This document shows, piece after piece, positions 18,110 to 25,580 of a stretch of 64,000 nucleotides of DNA; positions within the stretch are counted from its first letter, which is position 1; every line of letters starts with the position of its first letter. The position numbers and the translations under genes were made by a program. Under the pieces are notes generated by a model. It searched no databases. It saw only the letters and a list, made by a program, of their open reading frames with translations, and was not told the origin of the DNA. The DNA is from Psychroserpens luteus (GTDB taxonomy: Bacteria > Bacteroidota > Bacteroidia > Flavobacteriales > Flavobacteriaceae), in the NCBI RefSeq assembly GCF_015319355.1, contig NZ_JADILU010000006.1:310001-374000 (forward strand), in the 5' to 3' direction.

Positions 18110-18694
18110 ATGGAAACCATCCAAAAAGAAGATACAAAAGCAATAGTAGAAAAATGGGTTAACGAATACAGCGAGGCGCTTTTTTCTTGGGCTTTTTATA
18201 AAACATCTTCAAAAGAAACTGCTGAAGATTTGGTACAGGATACCTTTCTTGCTGCCTACAATAAAATAGATTCATTTAAAGGTAATAGTCAACCTAAAAC
18301 CTGGTTGTTTTCAATTTTAAATAACAAAATTATTGATCATTATAGGTTGAGTGCAAAAACAACCAAAAAGACTATTAGTCTATCAGAAGATAGAGCCTAT
18401 GAGATTACAGAAGGCTTTTTTGATGAAGCTGAAAATTGGAAGAGCACGACCATAAACCCTATTTGGAATCAAGATGAAGAGTTATTAGATAATCCAGAGT
18501 TTAATACTGTCTTGAAGAATTGTATGGAAAGTTTACCTGAAAAATGGAATTTTGCCATAACCTCAAAATATCTAACAACTAAAAAAGTAGCTGAGATTTG
18601 TCAGGATTTGAATATTACGGTGTCTAATTATTGGCAGATCGTTCATAGAGCTAAATTGGCTTTAAAAAATTGCTTAGAAGTAAAATGGGTATAA
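18110..18694 (+). CDS. ECF-type RNA polymerase sigma factor
   Basis: This is a 194-residue sigma-70 family factor of the ECF group. Region 2 contains AEDLVQDTFLAAYNKIDSF and the promoter-melting part PKTWLFSILNNKIIDHYR. Region 4 near the C terminus contains TTKKVAEICQDLNITVSNYWQIVHRAKLALKNCL. There is no sigma region 3 or 1.1. The next gene encodes a small zinc-type anti-sigma factor. The repeated TGTCAGK/GTCYA motif in this window, including one copy before its own operon, is a good candidate for its target promoter (inference). Confidence 0.93.
   Translation: METIQKEDTKAIVEKWVNEYSEALFSWAFYKTSSKETAEDLVQDTFLAAYNKIDSFKGNSQPKTWLFSILNNKIIDHYRLSAKTTKKTISLSEDRAYEITEGFFDEAENWKSTTINPIWNQDEELLDNPEFNTVLKNCMESLPEKWNFAITSKYLTTKKVAEICQDLNITVSNYWQIVHRAKLALKNCLEVKWV
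18599..18626 (+). promoter_or_regulatory. ECF-type promoter motif inside the sigma gene
   Basis: TGTCAGG (18599-18605), 16 bases, then GTCTA (18622-18626) lie inside the 3' end of the sigma factor gene, 93 bases before the anti-sigma start. The match to the intergenic copies is exact. It could drive extra anti-sigma expression or be a coincidence of coding sequence. Confidence 0.35.
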
Positions 18695-18718
18695 TTTGCA
18701 TTAAAAAAAAACTAAAAA

Positions 18719-18991
18719 ATGCTACTAAAAAAAATAATGGATAAAATGATTAATTCTTGTAAGAAAACGGCAGAATTAATTGATAAAAAATTTCTCACGC
18801 CTTTGTCTATAAAAGAGAAGGTGCAGTTATATATTCATAAATCTATGTGTAAGACGTGTGCAGCTTACGAGCGTCAATCTAAAATTATTGATAATGCAGT
18901 CGCAAAATTATTTCACAGCAAACCTAAAATAGATACGAATTTATCAAAAGAAAGAAAGCAAAACATTATGGATAAAATAAATAAGTCCTGA
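18719..18991 (+). CDS. Small zinc-binding anti-sigma factor
   Basis: This is a 90-residue protein with the anti-sigma zinc pattern: Cys14, then His40-x3-Cys44-x2-Cys47 (IHKSMCKTCAAYERQ). It has no transmembrane helix, so it would act in the cytoplasm, where zinc-thiol release could sense oxidation or thiol stress. It lies 24 bp after the sigma gene. The first ATG at 18719 is used here; an in-frame ATG at 18737 is a possible alternative. The sigma binding is inferred from position and motif. Confidence 0.8.
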   Translation: MLLKKIMDKMINSCKKTAELIDKKFLTPLSIKEKVQLYIHKSMCKTCAAYERQSKIIDNAVAKLFHSKPKIDTNLSKERKQNIMDKINKS

Positions 18992-19041
18992 ATTATTAGT
19001 TGGTTGATTGTTTATTAATTATTGGTTGGTTAATAGCGCTT

Positions 19042-19071
19042 AAAGCACTGCAAGAAATTGTGGTGCTTTTT
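19042..19071 (+). terminator. Rho-independent terminator after the sigma/anti-sigma operon
   Basis: A 12-bp stem (19042-19053 with 19058-19069, two G-U pairs), GAAA loop and a T-run to 19071, followed by further T-rich sequence. It ends the DUF547-sigma-anti-sigma transcript. Confidence 0.8.
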
Positions 19072-19151
19072 GTTTTATTACAATCAGAAAACTTCTCAAA
19101 CTTTTGAAAACTAAGTAGATACAGGTATTTCAATATTTTTTTCAATTTAAT

Positions 19152-19179
19152 TGTCAGGAACTAATGTAGCGAAAGTCTA
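19152..19179 (+). promoter_or_regulatory. ECF-type promoter motif before the OB-fold gene
   Basis: TGTCAGG (19152-19158), 16 bases, GTCTA (19175-19179), 38 bases before the start codon of the OB-fold protein. Confidence 0.6.
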
Positions 19180-19216
19180 TTCATTCAGTTAAACCAAATT
19201 TATAAACAATCTTTAA

Positions 19217-19684
19217 ATGACAACAAAGAAGAAAATATTAATTATCCTAACCACAGGAGTTTTAATTGCAGTTAGTGTAGCACTATATATGTTCAACCAA
19301 CCCGCTAGAGATGTGCAAGCAACCACAACAGATTATAGTTTTAATGCAAGTACTATTGTTAATGAATATCTCACAGATGCTAATGCTGCAAACGCAAAAT
19401 ATCTCGATGAGGAAGGTGTTTCTAAAGTATTAGAAATCACTGGCATCGTTGCTACTATTTCAGAAGATTTTAATAATCAAAAAGTAATACTTCTTAAAAA
19501 CGATACAGATAAGGCTGGTGTAAGCGCAACTTTTACTGAAGAAACAAATGCACATACCAATAACGTAAAAATTGGTGATGAGATTACCATAAAAGGAGTC
19601 ATACGTTCTGGAGCAGCATACGATTCTGATTTAGAAATGTATGAAAACGTGATTATAGATAAATGTGACATCGTGTCCAAATAA
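19217..19684 (+). CDS. OB-fold (tRNA_anti-like) membrane-anchored protein
   Basis: This 155-residue protein has one N-terminal membrane helix (about 6-27) and a periplasmic OB-fold domain of the tRNA_anti-like kind (about 60-150: YLDEEGVSKVLEITGIVATI, KIGDEITIKGVIRSGAAYDSD). Such domains are common in small Bacteroidota proteins, and their ligand is unknown. It lies 34 bp upstream of the YceI gene. The pair is probably one transcript from the ECF-type promoter and ends at the strong terminator at 20285-20320. Confidence 0.8.
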   Translation: MTTKKKILIILTTGVLIAVSVALYMFNQPARDVQATTTDYSFNASTIVNEYLTDANAANAKYLDEEGVSKVLEITGIVATISEDFNNQKVILLKNDTDKAGVSATFTEETNAHTNNVKIGDEITIKGVIRSGAAYDSDLEMYENVIIDKCDIVSK

Positions 19685-19718
19685 ACAAGTAAATAATAAT
19701 TAATTAAAATTTAGAAAA

Positions 19719-20264
19719 ATGAAAAAAGTAATTTTAACAATGATCGCCCTAGTGACTATTTCACTAACAGTTTCTGCTCAAAAACAAGTGAGCACAAAAA
19801 CACACTTTAAATTCTTTTCTTCAACATCTGTAGAAGACATTGAAGCAAATAACTATGCTTCTGTTGGGACAATTGATCCTGCATCTGGAGATATTGTTTT
19901 TTCTGTACCAATGCAGAGTTTTGAATTTGAAAAAGCATTAATGCAAAAACATTTTAACAGTGCGAAATTTTTAGATACCAAAGCAAATCCAAAAGCAAAA
20001 TTAACTGGTAAAATCGCGAATCTTGAAGCAGTTAATTTCTCTAAAGATGGATCTTACGAGGCAGATGTAAAAGGTAATTTAACCATAAATGGTGTTACCA
20101 AACCTGTTACTGAAAAAGCAACAGTTGTAGTAAAAGATGGTAAAATTAGCCTTAATTCTAAATTTAATATTACGTTGGCAGACTATGAAGTTGCCTTTGA
20201 AAAAGGTAAACCATCTACAAATATTGCTAAAACAGTAGAAGTGACGGTAGAAGCACATTATTAA
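19719..20264 (+). CDS. YceI-family periplasmic lipid-binding protein
   Basis: This is a 181-residue exported protein (signal peptide MKKVILTMIALVTISLTVSAQ) with the YceI lipocalin-like barrel: KTHFKFFSSTSVEDIEANNY, MQSFEFEKALMQKHFNSAKFLDT and TINGVTKPV. Members bind polyisoprenoids or amphiphiles in the periplasm and are often induced by pH or osmotic stress. Its position behind the ECF-type promoter fits a stress role. A perfect hairpin terminator follows 20 bp after the stop. Confidence 0.92.
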   Translation: MKKVILTMIALVTISLTVSAQKQVSTKTHFKFFSSTSVEDIEANNYASVGTIDPASGDIVFSVPMQSFEFEKALMQKHFNSAKFLDTKANPKAKLTGKIANLEAVNFSKDGSYEADVKGNLTINGVTKPVTEKATVVVKDGKISLNSKFNITLADYEVAFEKGKPSTNIAKTVEVTVEAHY

Positions 20265-20284
20265 TTCAAAAAATAGATCAGATA

Positions 20285-20320
20285 AAAAACAATCTTGATT
20301 TAATAATCAAGATTGTTTTT
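20285..20320 (+). terminator. Perfect 16-bp hairpin terminator
   Basis: A perfect inverted repeat (20285-20300 with 20305-20320, loop TAAT) with A-run on the left arm and T-run on the right arm, so it can work in both directions. It ends 16 bases before the AhpD-like start codon, leaving no room for a usual promoter after it. Confidence 0.88.
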
Positions 20321-20336
20321 ATAAACACCAATAATT

Positions 20337-20888
20337 ATGGCACACTTAAAATTAGGAAATTATGCAACGTCACCAATTTCTCAAGACATTTTAGATAAAA
20401 CACAAAAAGCACTAGGTTTTGTACCTAACATGTATAATAAAATGGGGAATAACCCTGCCTTGCTAGATGCTTACACATATGCTTATAATTCCTTTAGAGC
20501 CAATTCAGGCTTTAATTCTGTTGAGCAAGAAGTGGTTTTTCTTTCCGTAGCCTACGAGAATAATTGTGAATATTGTATGGCAGCACACAGTTTTGTGGGT
20601 GATATGATGAGCAAAGTCCCTACTGCAGTCACAAATGCTATACGTGATAATAAACAAATTCCAGACACTAAATTAGCAGCCTTATCAAAGCTTACACGCT
20701 CGCTTACAGCAAATCGCGGGAATGTTTCACAGGATCAAATAGATGAATTTTTAGAAGTTGGATATACAGAAGTTCATGTACTTGGTATTATAGCCGGAAT
20801 TGCGGTTAAAACATTAAGCAACTACTCAAATCATCTTACGAATCCAGTAGTAGATATTGCTTTTGCAGGGAGAAGCTGGAAAAAATAA
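20337..20888 (+). CDS. AhpD-like carboxymuconolactone decarboxylase family protein
   Basis: This is a 183-residue helical protein of the CMD/AhpD superfamily. The redox motif CEYCMAAHS (Cys-x-x-Cys followed by His) is intact, so a thiol peroxidase or disulfide role is likelier than decarboxylation. The preceding segment LGFVPNMYNKMGNNPALLDAY is typical of the group. No signal peptide is seen. It begins just after a strong terminator and so probably depends on read-through from the YceI transcript or an undetected promoter. Confidence 0.9.
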   Translation: MAHLKLGNYATSPISQDILDKTQKALGFVPNMYNKMGNNPALLDAYTYAYNSFRANSGFNSVEQEVVFLSVAYENNCEYCMAAHSFVGDMMSKVPTAVTNAIRDNKQIPDTKLAALSKLTRSLTANRGNVSQDQIDEFLEVGYTEVHVLGIIAGIAVKTLSNYSNHLTNPVVDIAFAGRSWKK

Positions 20889-20910
20889 GCTTGTATATAT
20901 CCAAATTCTG

Positions 20911-20936
20911 TGTCAGGAAACCATATAAGACGTCTA
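20911..20936 (+). promoter_or_regulatory. ECF-type promoter motif before the DinB-to-hydrolase operon
   Basis: TGTCAGG (20911-20917), 14 bases, GTCTA (20932-20936), 21 bases before ATG 20957. The spacer is two bases shorter than in the other copies. The position supports 20957 rather than 20891 as the start of the DinB-like gene. Confidence 0.5.
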
Positions 20937-20956
20937 TTTTTTTAAATAAAGCACAA

Positions 20957-21460
20957 ATGCAAATCTATTGTAAAGAGAATTTAAACGAGATAAAAAAGGT
21001 ATTGCTTCAATTAACTAATGAGCAATATACATTTCAATCTACAACCCTATTTGGGGCAACAATAGGACAACATGTAAGACATATTCTCGAATTCTATCAA
21101 AGTGTTTTTAATGGTTTTGAATTTAAACTTATAAACTATGATAACCGAGAACGAAATTTATTAATTGAAACCGATACGAATATTGCTATTCAGGTGATTG
21201 ATGAAATATGTTCAAAACTAAATGAAGACCTTAGTGATATACATATGATTTTAGAGGGTAATTTTTGCGCTGAAGAAGGAAAGAAAATTAAAATTGAAAC
21301 GTCTTTCTTAAGAGAATTGGCCTATTGTCTAGAGCATAGTATTCATCATCAAGCATTGATTAAAGTAGGTTTACTAGAAGTTAAATGTTTGAATTTTATA
21401 GATGATACGTTTGGGTTAGCACCTGCAACAATAAGACATAGAAAGCAATGTGCTCAGTAA
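20957..21460 (+). CDS. DinB-like metal-binding protein
   Basis: This is a 167-residue four-helix protein of the DinB/YfiT superfamily. It has the three expected metal-ligand histidine regions: GATIGQHVRHILEFY and EHSIHHQALIKVGL. DinB-like proteins are thiol-dependent transferases or uncharacterised metalloenzymes. The open frame extends upstream to 20891, but an ECF-type promoter lies inside that extension, and the domain starts at ATG 20957 (MQIYCKENLNEIKK). Its stop overlaps the next gene by 13 bp. It is the first gene of a long operon reaching at least 31393. Confidence 0.72.
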   Translation: MQIYCKENLNEIKKVLLQLTNEQYTFQSTTLFGATIGQHVRHILEFYQSVFNGFEFKLINYDNRERNLLIETDTNIAIQVIDEICSKLNEDLSDIHMILEGNFCAEEGKKIKIETSFLRELAYCLEHSIHHQALIKVGLLEVKCLNFIDDTFGLAPATIRHRKQCAQ

Positions 21461-22149
21461 GTTTCGTGCCAGTAGAAGATGGTTTTCTTTTCACATCTAA
21501 CAGAGATGAAAAAAAGTATCGCCCTACTATTGAACCAAAAATATATATTGAAAATAAGGTAAAGCTACTTTACCCTAAAGATGAAAAAGCTGGTGGTACT
21601 TGGATTGTAACAAGAGAAAACGGCACATGTATAGTGCTACTGAATGGCGCTTTTATAAATCATCAAAAAAAAGAGGATTACCTTAAAAGTAGAGGCGTTA
21701 TTTTAAAAGAGATAATAACAGCGGAAGATCCAAAGTTTTTTTTTACTGAAATGAATTTAAAACAAGTGGAACCCTTCACGTTAATTATTTTTCATAACAA
21801 ACAATTAACAGAAGTGAAATGGGATGGTGTTGAAAAACATATCATTCCAAAACAAATTAACAAGCCGCATTTTTGGTCTTCGGCAACTTTATATAATTCA
21901 GATCAACAAAGAATACGTCAAGAATGGTTTCAAGATTTTTGCACTTCAAAATCAAGGTTAACCATTGATAATATATTATCATTTCATAGTAATACGCATT
22001 CTGAAAATACTGAATATGGTTTAGTAATTAATCGCAAAGATAAAACCCAAACTGTTAGCATAACGCAATTAGTAGTAAAAAACAATAAAGTTGAAATGAC
22101 CTATCTCGATAGAGTTAAAAATAAATTTACTAAAAACATAAGGTTTTGA
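21448..22149 (+). CDS. NRDE/TANGO2-family protein
   Basis: This is a 233-residue protein with the family's N-terminal signature MCSVSFVPVEDGFLFTSNRDE, where Cys2 becomes the N-terminal nucleophile candidate of this Ntn-hydrolase-like fold, and the GGTWIVTRENGTCIVLLNGAF segment. Eukaryotic TANGO2 affects Golgi organisation, haem or lipid handling; the bacterial function is unknown. It overlaps the DinB-like gene by 13 bp and the ATP-grasp gene by 4 bp. Confidence 0.9.
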   Translation: MCSVSFVPVEDGFLFTSNRDEKKYRPTIEPKIYIENKVKLLYPKDEKAGGTWIVTRENGTCIVLLNGAFINHQKKEDYLKSRGVILKEIITAEDPKFFFTEMNLKQVEPFTLIIFHNKQLTEVKWDGVEKHIIPKQINKPHFWSSATLYNSDQQRIRQEWFQDFCTSKSRLTIDNILSFHSNTHSENTEYGLVINRKDKTQTVSITQLVVKNNKVEMTYLDRVKNKFTKNIRF

Positions 22150-23192
22150 GAACACTAAAAAACACCATTCATAGAATCCTAAATTGGGAACATTGGAATA
22201 CAAATGTGATTTATTTTCCCATATTTTTCTATTGGATTTTTTTGAGCATCAAAGCACGCTCATTAGGTTTTTTTAATGCGAGTAATCCTAAAATAATAAA
22301 TGGTGGTTTTGCACTAGAGAGTAAAAAAGAAATTTATGATTTAATACCGACTCAATATTATCCAGACACCTTGTTTTTTAAAGCTCATGAAACAGTGGAT
22401 AATATAAAAAATGCTTTAGAAAACACTTCTATTAATTTCCCTTTTATAATTAAACCAGATATAGGTTTACAAGGACTGAGAGTAGAAAAGATTAATTCTT
22501 GGAAATCATTAAATGCATATTTACAAAAAACGAATTATGATTTTTTAGTACAGAAATGTATCAAATATCCATTAGAAATAGGAGTATTCTATTATAGAAT
22601 GCCTAACGAACGTCAGGGAGTTATCTCTGGAATAGTGAACAAGGACTTTTTAATTGTTGAAGGTAATGGCATAAATACAGTACAAGAACTTGTAGAACAA
22701 AATTCAAGATTTGCTTTGCAATTAGCAACCCTAAAGAAAAAATATGGGGATAAGTTAAACGCTGTTTTACCTAAAAGAGCAAAACTTAATTTGATGCCAT
22801 ACGGTAATCATGTGAGAGGAAGCAAATTTACAGATGTGAGCCATAAAATTAATGATAACCTATTGCAAACCATCAATAACATTTGTTTACAAGTTCCAGA
22901 TTTCCATTTTGGAAGATTAGATATTATGTTTAATTCTTGGGAAGATCTAGAACAAGGTAAAAACTTTTCTATTATTGAACTTAATGGTGCAGGAAGTGAG
23001 CCAACTCATATTTATGATCCCAAACATTCCATCTTTTTTGCTTGGAAAGAAATTATAAAACACTACAATATTTTATATAAAATTAGCACCCATAATCATC
23101 AAAAAGGATACTCTTATCTCAATTTACAAGAATCTAGACAATTAATTATAGATAACAAACGGTTAACTAATTATTTAAAATCTATCTCATAA
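22146..23192 (+). CDS. ATP-grasp ligase-like protein (D-Ala-D-Ala ligase fold)
   Basis: This is a 348-residue ATP-grasp protein. The ATP-binding segment FPFIIKPDIGLQGLRVEKI, the FLVQKCIKYPLEIGVFYYR segment and the metal site FGRLDIMF...IIELNGAGSEPTHIYDP are present. The amide- or ester-forming substrate is unknown. The start is a TTG codon at 22146 that overlaps the TGA of the previous gene. A hydrophobic stretch at about 20-40 suggests association with the membrane. The downstream LysE-like gene follows after 2 bp. Confidence 0.8.
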   Translation: MRTLKNTIHRILNWEHWNTNVIYFPIFFYWIFLSIKARSLGFFNASNPKIINGGFALESKKEIYDLIPTQYYPDTLFFKAHETVDNIKNALENTSINFPFIIKPDIGLQGLRVEKINSWKSLNAYLQKTNYDFLVQKCIKYPLEIGVFYYRMPNERQGVISGIVNKDFLIVEGNGINTVQELVEQNSRFALQLATLKKKYGDKLNAVLPKRAKLNLMPYGNHVRGSKFTDVSHKINDNLLQTINNICLQVPDFHFGRLDIMFNSWEDLEQGKNFSIIELNGAGSEPTHIYDPKHSIFFAWKEIIKHYNILYKISTHNHQKGYSYLNLQESRQLIIDNKRLTNYLKSIS

Positions 23193-23194
23193 CT

Positions 23195-23881
23195 ATGAAA
23201 TGGATAGCTACATACCGTTTAAATAACAAACCCTTTTTACTCGGATTTATAATTAGTCTCATTGGGTCTTTGCCTTTAGGATATCTCAATGTAATTGGTT
23301 TAGAAATTTTGATGGAGCAAGGTAAATTGGCTAACATATCCTTTATTATAGGTATTATCATTGTTGAGTTTTTTGTTCTTAGAATAACCAGTTATGGTGC
23401 AAAGTGGTTGGTAAAACAAAAAAAGCTATTAATTTTCATAGATGTTTTTACAATCCTATTTTTTGCAAGTATTGCATTATATTTTATTAGTAATATTAGT
23501 AATGATGAAAGTTTTAGTTTATCACAATTACAATTTGCGAAATACCCACTGATTCTTGGAGTGCTTCTATGTGGTTTAAATGCAATTCAATGGCCTTATT
23601 GGTCGGGAATTTACATGTATGTTTTCCGAACTAATAAACTTAAAACAACTAAAAAAGCTAATTACATATTTATTATTGGAGCCTTGATAGGTACAGGAGT
23701 TGGTATGTTGTTTATCGCATACATCGGACAATATATTTTGGCTGAAAACAACATTGAAATGACTCATTATCTCAATTCGGTCTTCGCTGTATTATTTTTC
23801 ATATTAGCAGCTATTCAAATAGCCAAACTGTTTATACATCAAAATAAAAAAGTAAAAGAAGCTAATACAACAAGGCTTTGA
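23195..23881 (+). CDS. LysE-like membrane protein
   Basis: This 228-residue protein has six hydrophobic segments. The first carries FIISLIGSLPLGYLNVIGLEIL, which resembles the opening of LysE/RhtB exporters (small-residue and proline-rich first helix followed by Asn), and the second half has ALIGTGVGMLFIAYIGQYIL. LysE proteins export amino acids or similar small molecules. The match is by pattern only, so the substrate is open. It lies 2 bp after the ATP-grasp gene and may export or import that enzyme's product (inference). Confidence 0.6.
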   Translation: MKWIATYRLNNKPFLLGFIISLIGSLPLGYLNVIGLEILMEQGKLANISFIIGIIIVEFFVLRITSYGAKWLVKQKKLLIFIDVFTILFFASIALYFISNISNDESFSLSQLQFAKYPLILGVLLCGLNAIQWPYWSGIYMYVFRTNKLKTTKKANYIFIIGALIGTGVGMLFIAYIGQYILAENNIEMTHYLNSVFAVLFFILAAIQIAKLFIHQNKKVKEANTTRL

Positions 23882-23920
23882 TTTACAAAAAATAATAATA
23901 TCTAAAAAACACAGAAAAAC

Positions 23921-25435
23921 ATGAAGCCAAGAGAAATCTTTATCGCATTAGCAACATTTATTTTACTAACCATTGGGGTAGTTTCACTATTTTGGAAATC
24001 CATCTTATGGAGTTTGATTGTCTTTGCGCCACTACTAATTATTGGTATCTATGATATTACTCAAAAAAAACATGCGATAAAAAACAACTTTCCAGTTATA
24101 GGGCGTTTGAGATATCTTTTAGAATCTTTCCGACCTGAAATTCAACAATATTTTGTAGAAACCGATACTGAAGGCACACCTATAAATCGCATGTTTCGGT
24201 CGTTAATTTATTCTCGTGCCAAAAATGAAAATGATACCACACCTTTTGGGACTAAATCAGATGTTTATCACGTTGGGTATGAATGTATGGCGCATTCCAT
24301 GTATCCAAAGCATCATGATGAAGTAGAACAGAATCCAAGAATTCTATTTGGAGGAAAAGACTGTAAACAACCTTATAATGCGAGTATCTTAAATATTTCT
24401 GCTATGAGTTTTGGCTCGTTAAGCAAGAATGCAGTTTTAGCATTAAGTAAAGGCGCCAAATTAGGAGGTTTTGCACATAATACAGGTGAAGGTGGATTAA
24501 GTCCATACCATTTAGAAGGTGGTGGCGATTTAATTTGGCAAATAGGAACTGGGTATTTTGGTTGCAGAACGAAAGATGGAGATTTCTGTAAAGATACCTT
24601 TGAGAAAAAGTCTTTAATAGACAATGTGAAAATGATTGAAATCAAGCTTTCACAAGGAGCGAAACCAGGTCATGGAGGTATTTTACCAGCATCAAAAAAT
24701 ACGGAAGAAATAGCGAAAATTAGAGATGTAGAACCACATACAGAGATACTTTCACCAACGTATCACAAGGCTTTTAATAATGCTGAAGGTTTATTGCATT
24801 TTGTGCAGCAATTGCGAGAACTTTCAGGAGGGAAACCTGTTGGGTTTAAGCTTTGTGTAGGTAGTAAAGACGAGTTTATTGAAGTTTGTGAAGCTATGAA
24901 AAAAACTCAAATTCTTCCCGATTTTATAACCGTTGATGGAGGAGAAGGCGGAACAGGAGCAGCACCTGTTGAATTTTCTAATTCTATTGGGTTACCACTA
25001 CGTGAAGGTTTGTCATTTGTAGTAGATAGTCTAATACAATATAAGTTTAAAGACCAAATCAGAATCATTGCTTCTGGACGCGTTTTTTCAGCTTTTCACA
25101 TCATTCGATTAATTGCATTAGGTGCAGACACAGTTAATAGTGCTCGTGCTATGATGATGGCAATTGGTTGTATTCAGGCATTGCAATGTAACACTAATAC
25201 CTGTCCAGTTGGTGTAGCAACTCAAGATAAAAGTTTAATGAAAGGTCTAGACGTTAATGATAAATATGTTCGAGTAGCTAGTTTTCATAAAAGAACGGTA
25301 GATAGCTATTCTGAAATGATTGCTGCTGCAGGATTGCGTAATGGTGATGAGATTCAACGAAAACACATTTTACATCGTAAAGGGCCAAATAAAATGGTGA
25401 CTTACGAAGAATTATATCCAGAACTTCAATATTAA
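23921..25435 (+). CDS. FMN-binding glutamate-synthase-like protein
   Basis: This 504-residue protein has two N-terminal hydrophobic segments (about 8-45) and a GltS-type TIM barrel (about 90-480). Conserved parts are SAMSFGSLSKNAVLALSKGAKLGGF, TGEGGLSPYH, PGHGGILPASK, VDGGEGGTGAAP (FMN phosphate site) and the cysteine cluster CNTNTCPVGVATQ. It lacks the glutaminase and FAD/NADPH parts of true glutamate synthase, as do many membrane-linked relatives of unknown substrate. It sits mid-operon between the LysE-like gene and ppk1. Confidence 0.9.
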   Translation: MKPREIFIALATFILLTIGVVSLFWKSILWSLIVFAPLLIIGIYDITQKKHAIKNNFPVIGRLRYLLESFRPEIQQYFVETDTEGTPINRMFRSLIYSRAKNENDTTPFGTKSDVYHVGYECMAHSMYPKHHDEVEQNPRILFGGKDCKQPYNASILNISAMSFGSLSKNAVLALSKGAKLGGFAHNTGEGGLSPYHLEGGGDLIWQIGTGYFGCRTKDGDFCKDTFEKKSLIDNVKMIEIKLSQGAKPGHGGILPASKNTEEIAKIRDVEPHTEILSPTYHKAFNNAEGLLHFVQQLRELSGGKPVGFKLCVGSKDEFIEVCEAMKKTQILPDFITVDGGEGGTGAAPVEFSNSIGLPLREGLSFVVDSLIQYKFKDQIRIIASGRVFSAFHIIRLIALGADTVNSARAMMMAIGCIQALQCNTNTCPVGVATQDKSLMKGLDVNDKYVRVASFHKRTVDSYSEMIAAAGLRNGDEIQRKHILHRKGPNKMVTYEELYPELQY

Positions 25436-25439
25436 AACA

Positions 25440-25580
25440 ATGAAAAATATATTATTAATCATACTTGTAATCATAGCTATAGCTATGCTCATCATTGGAA
25501 TTTTTTGGAAAATGGTAGCACCAGCGCTTACAGGAATCGGGTTTATTATTATTTCAATTTTATTTAATAAAAAACACTAA
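25440..25580 (+). CDS. Small 46-residue membrane protein
   Basis: This short gene encodes two hydrophobic stretches: MKNILLIILVIIAIAMLIIG and a second helix ending in NKKH. ATG 25440 follows the previous stop by four bases, and its TAA overlaps the ppk1 ATG (TAATG), so it fits perfectly into the operon and is probably translated. No family is recognised. Confidence 0.65.
   Translation: MKNILLIILVIIAIAMLIIGIFWKMVAPALTGIGFIIISILFNKKH

Noticed and set aside
20891-20956. Upstream extension of the DinB-like gene from ATG 20891
   Set aside because: The ECF-type promoter lies inside it, the added residues are not domain-like, and ATG 20957 fits the usual promoter-to-start distance.
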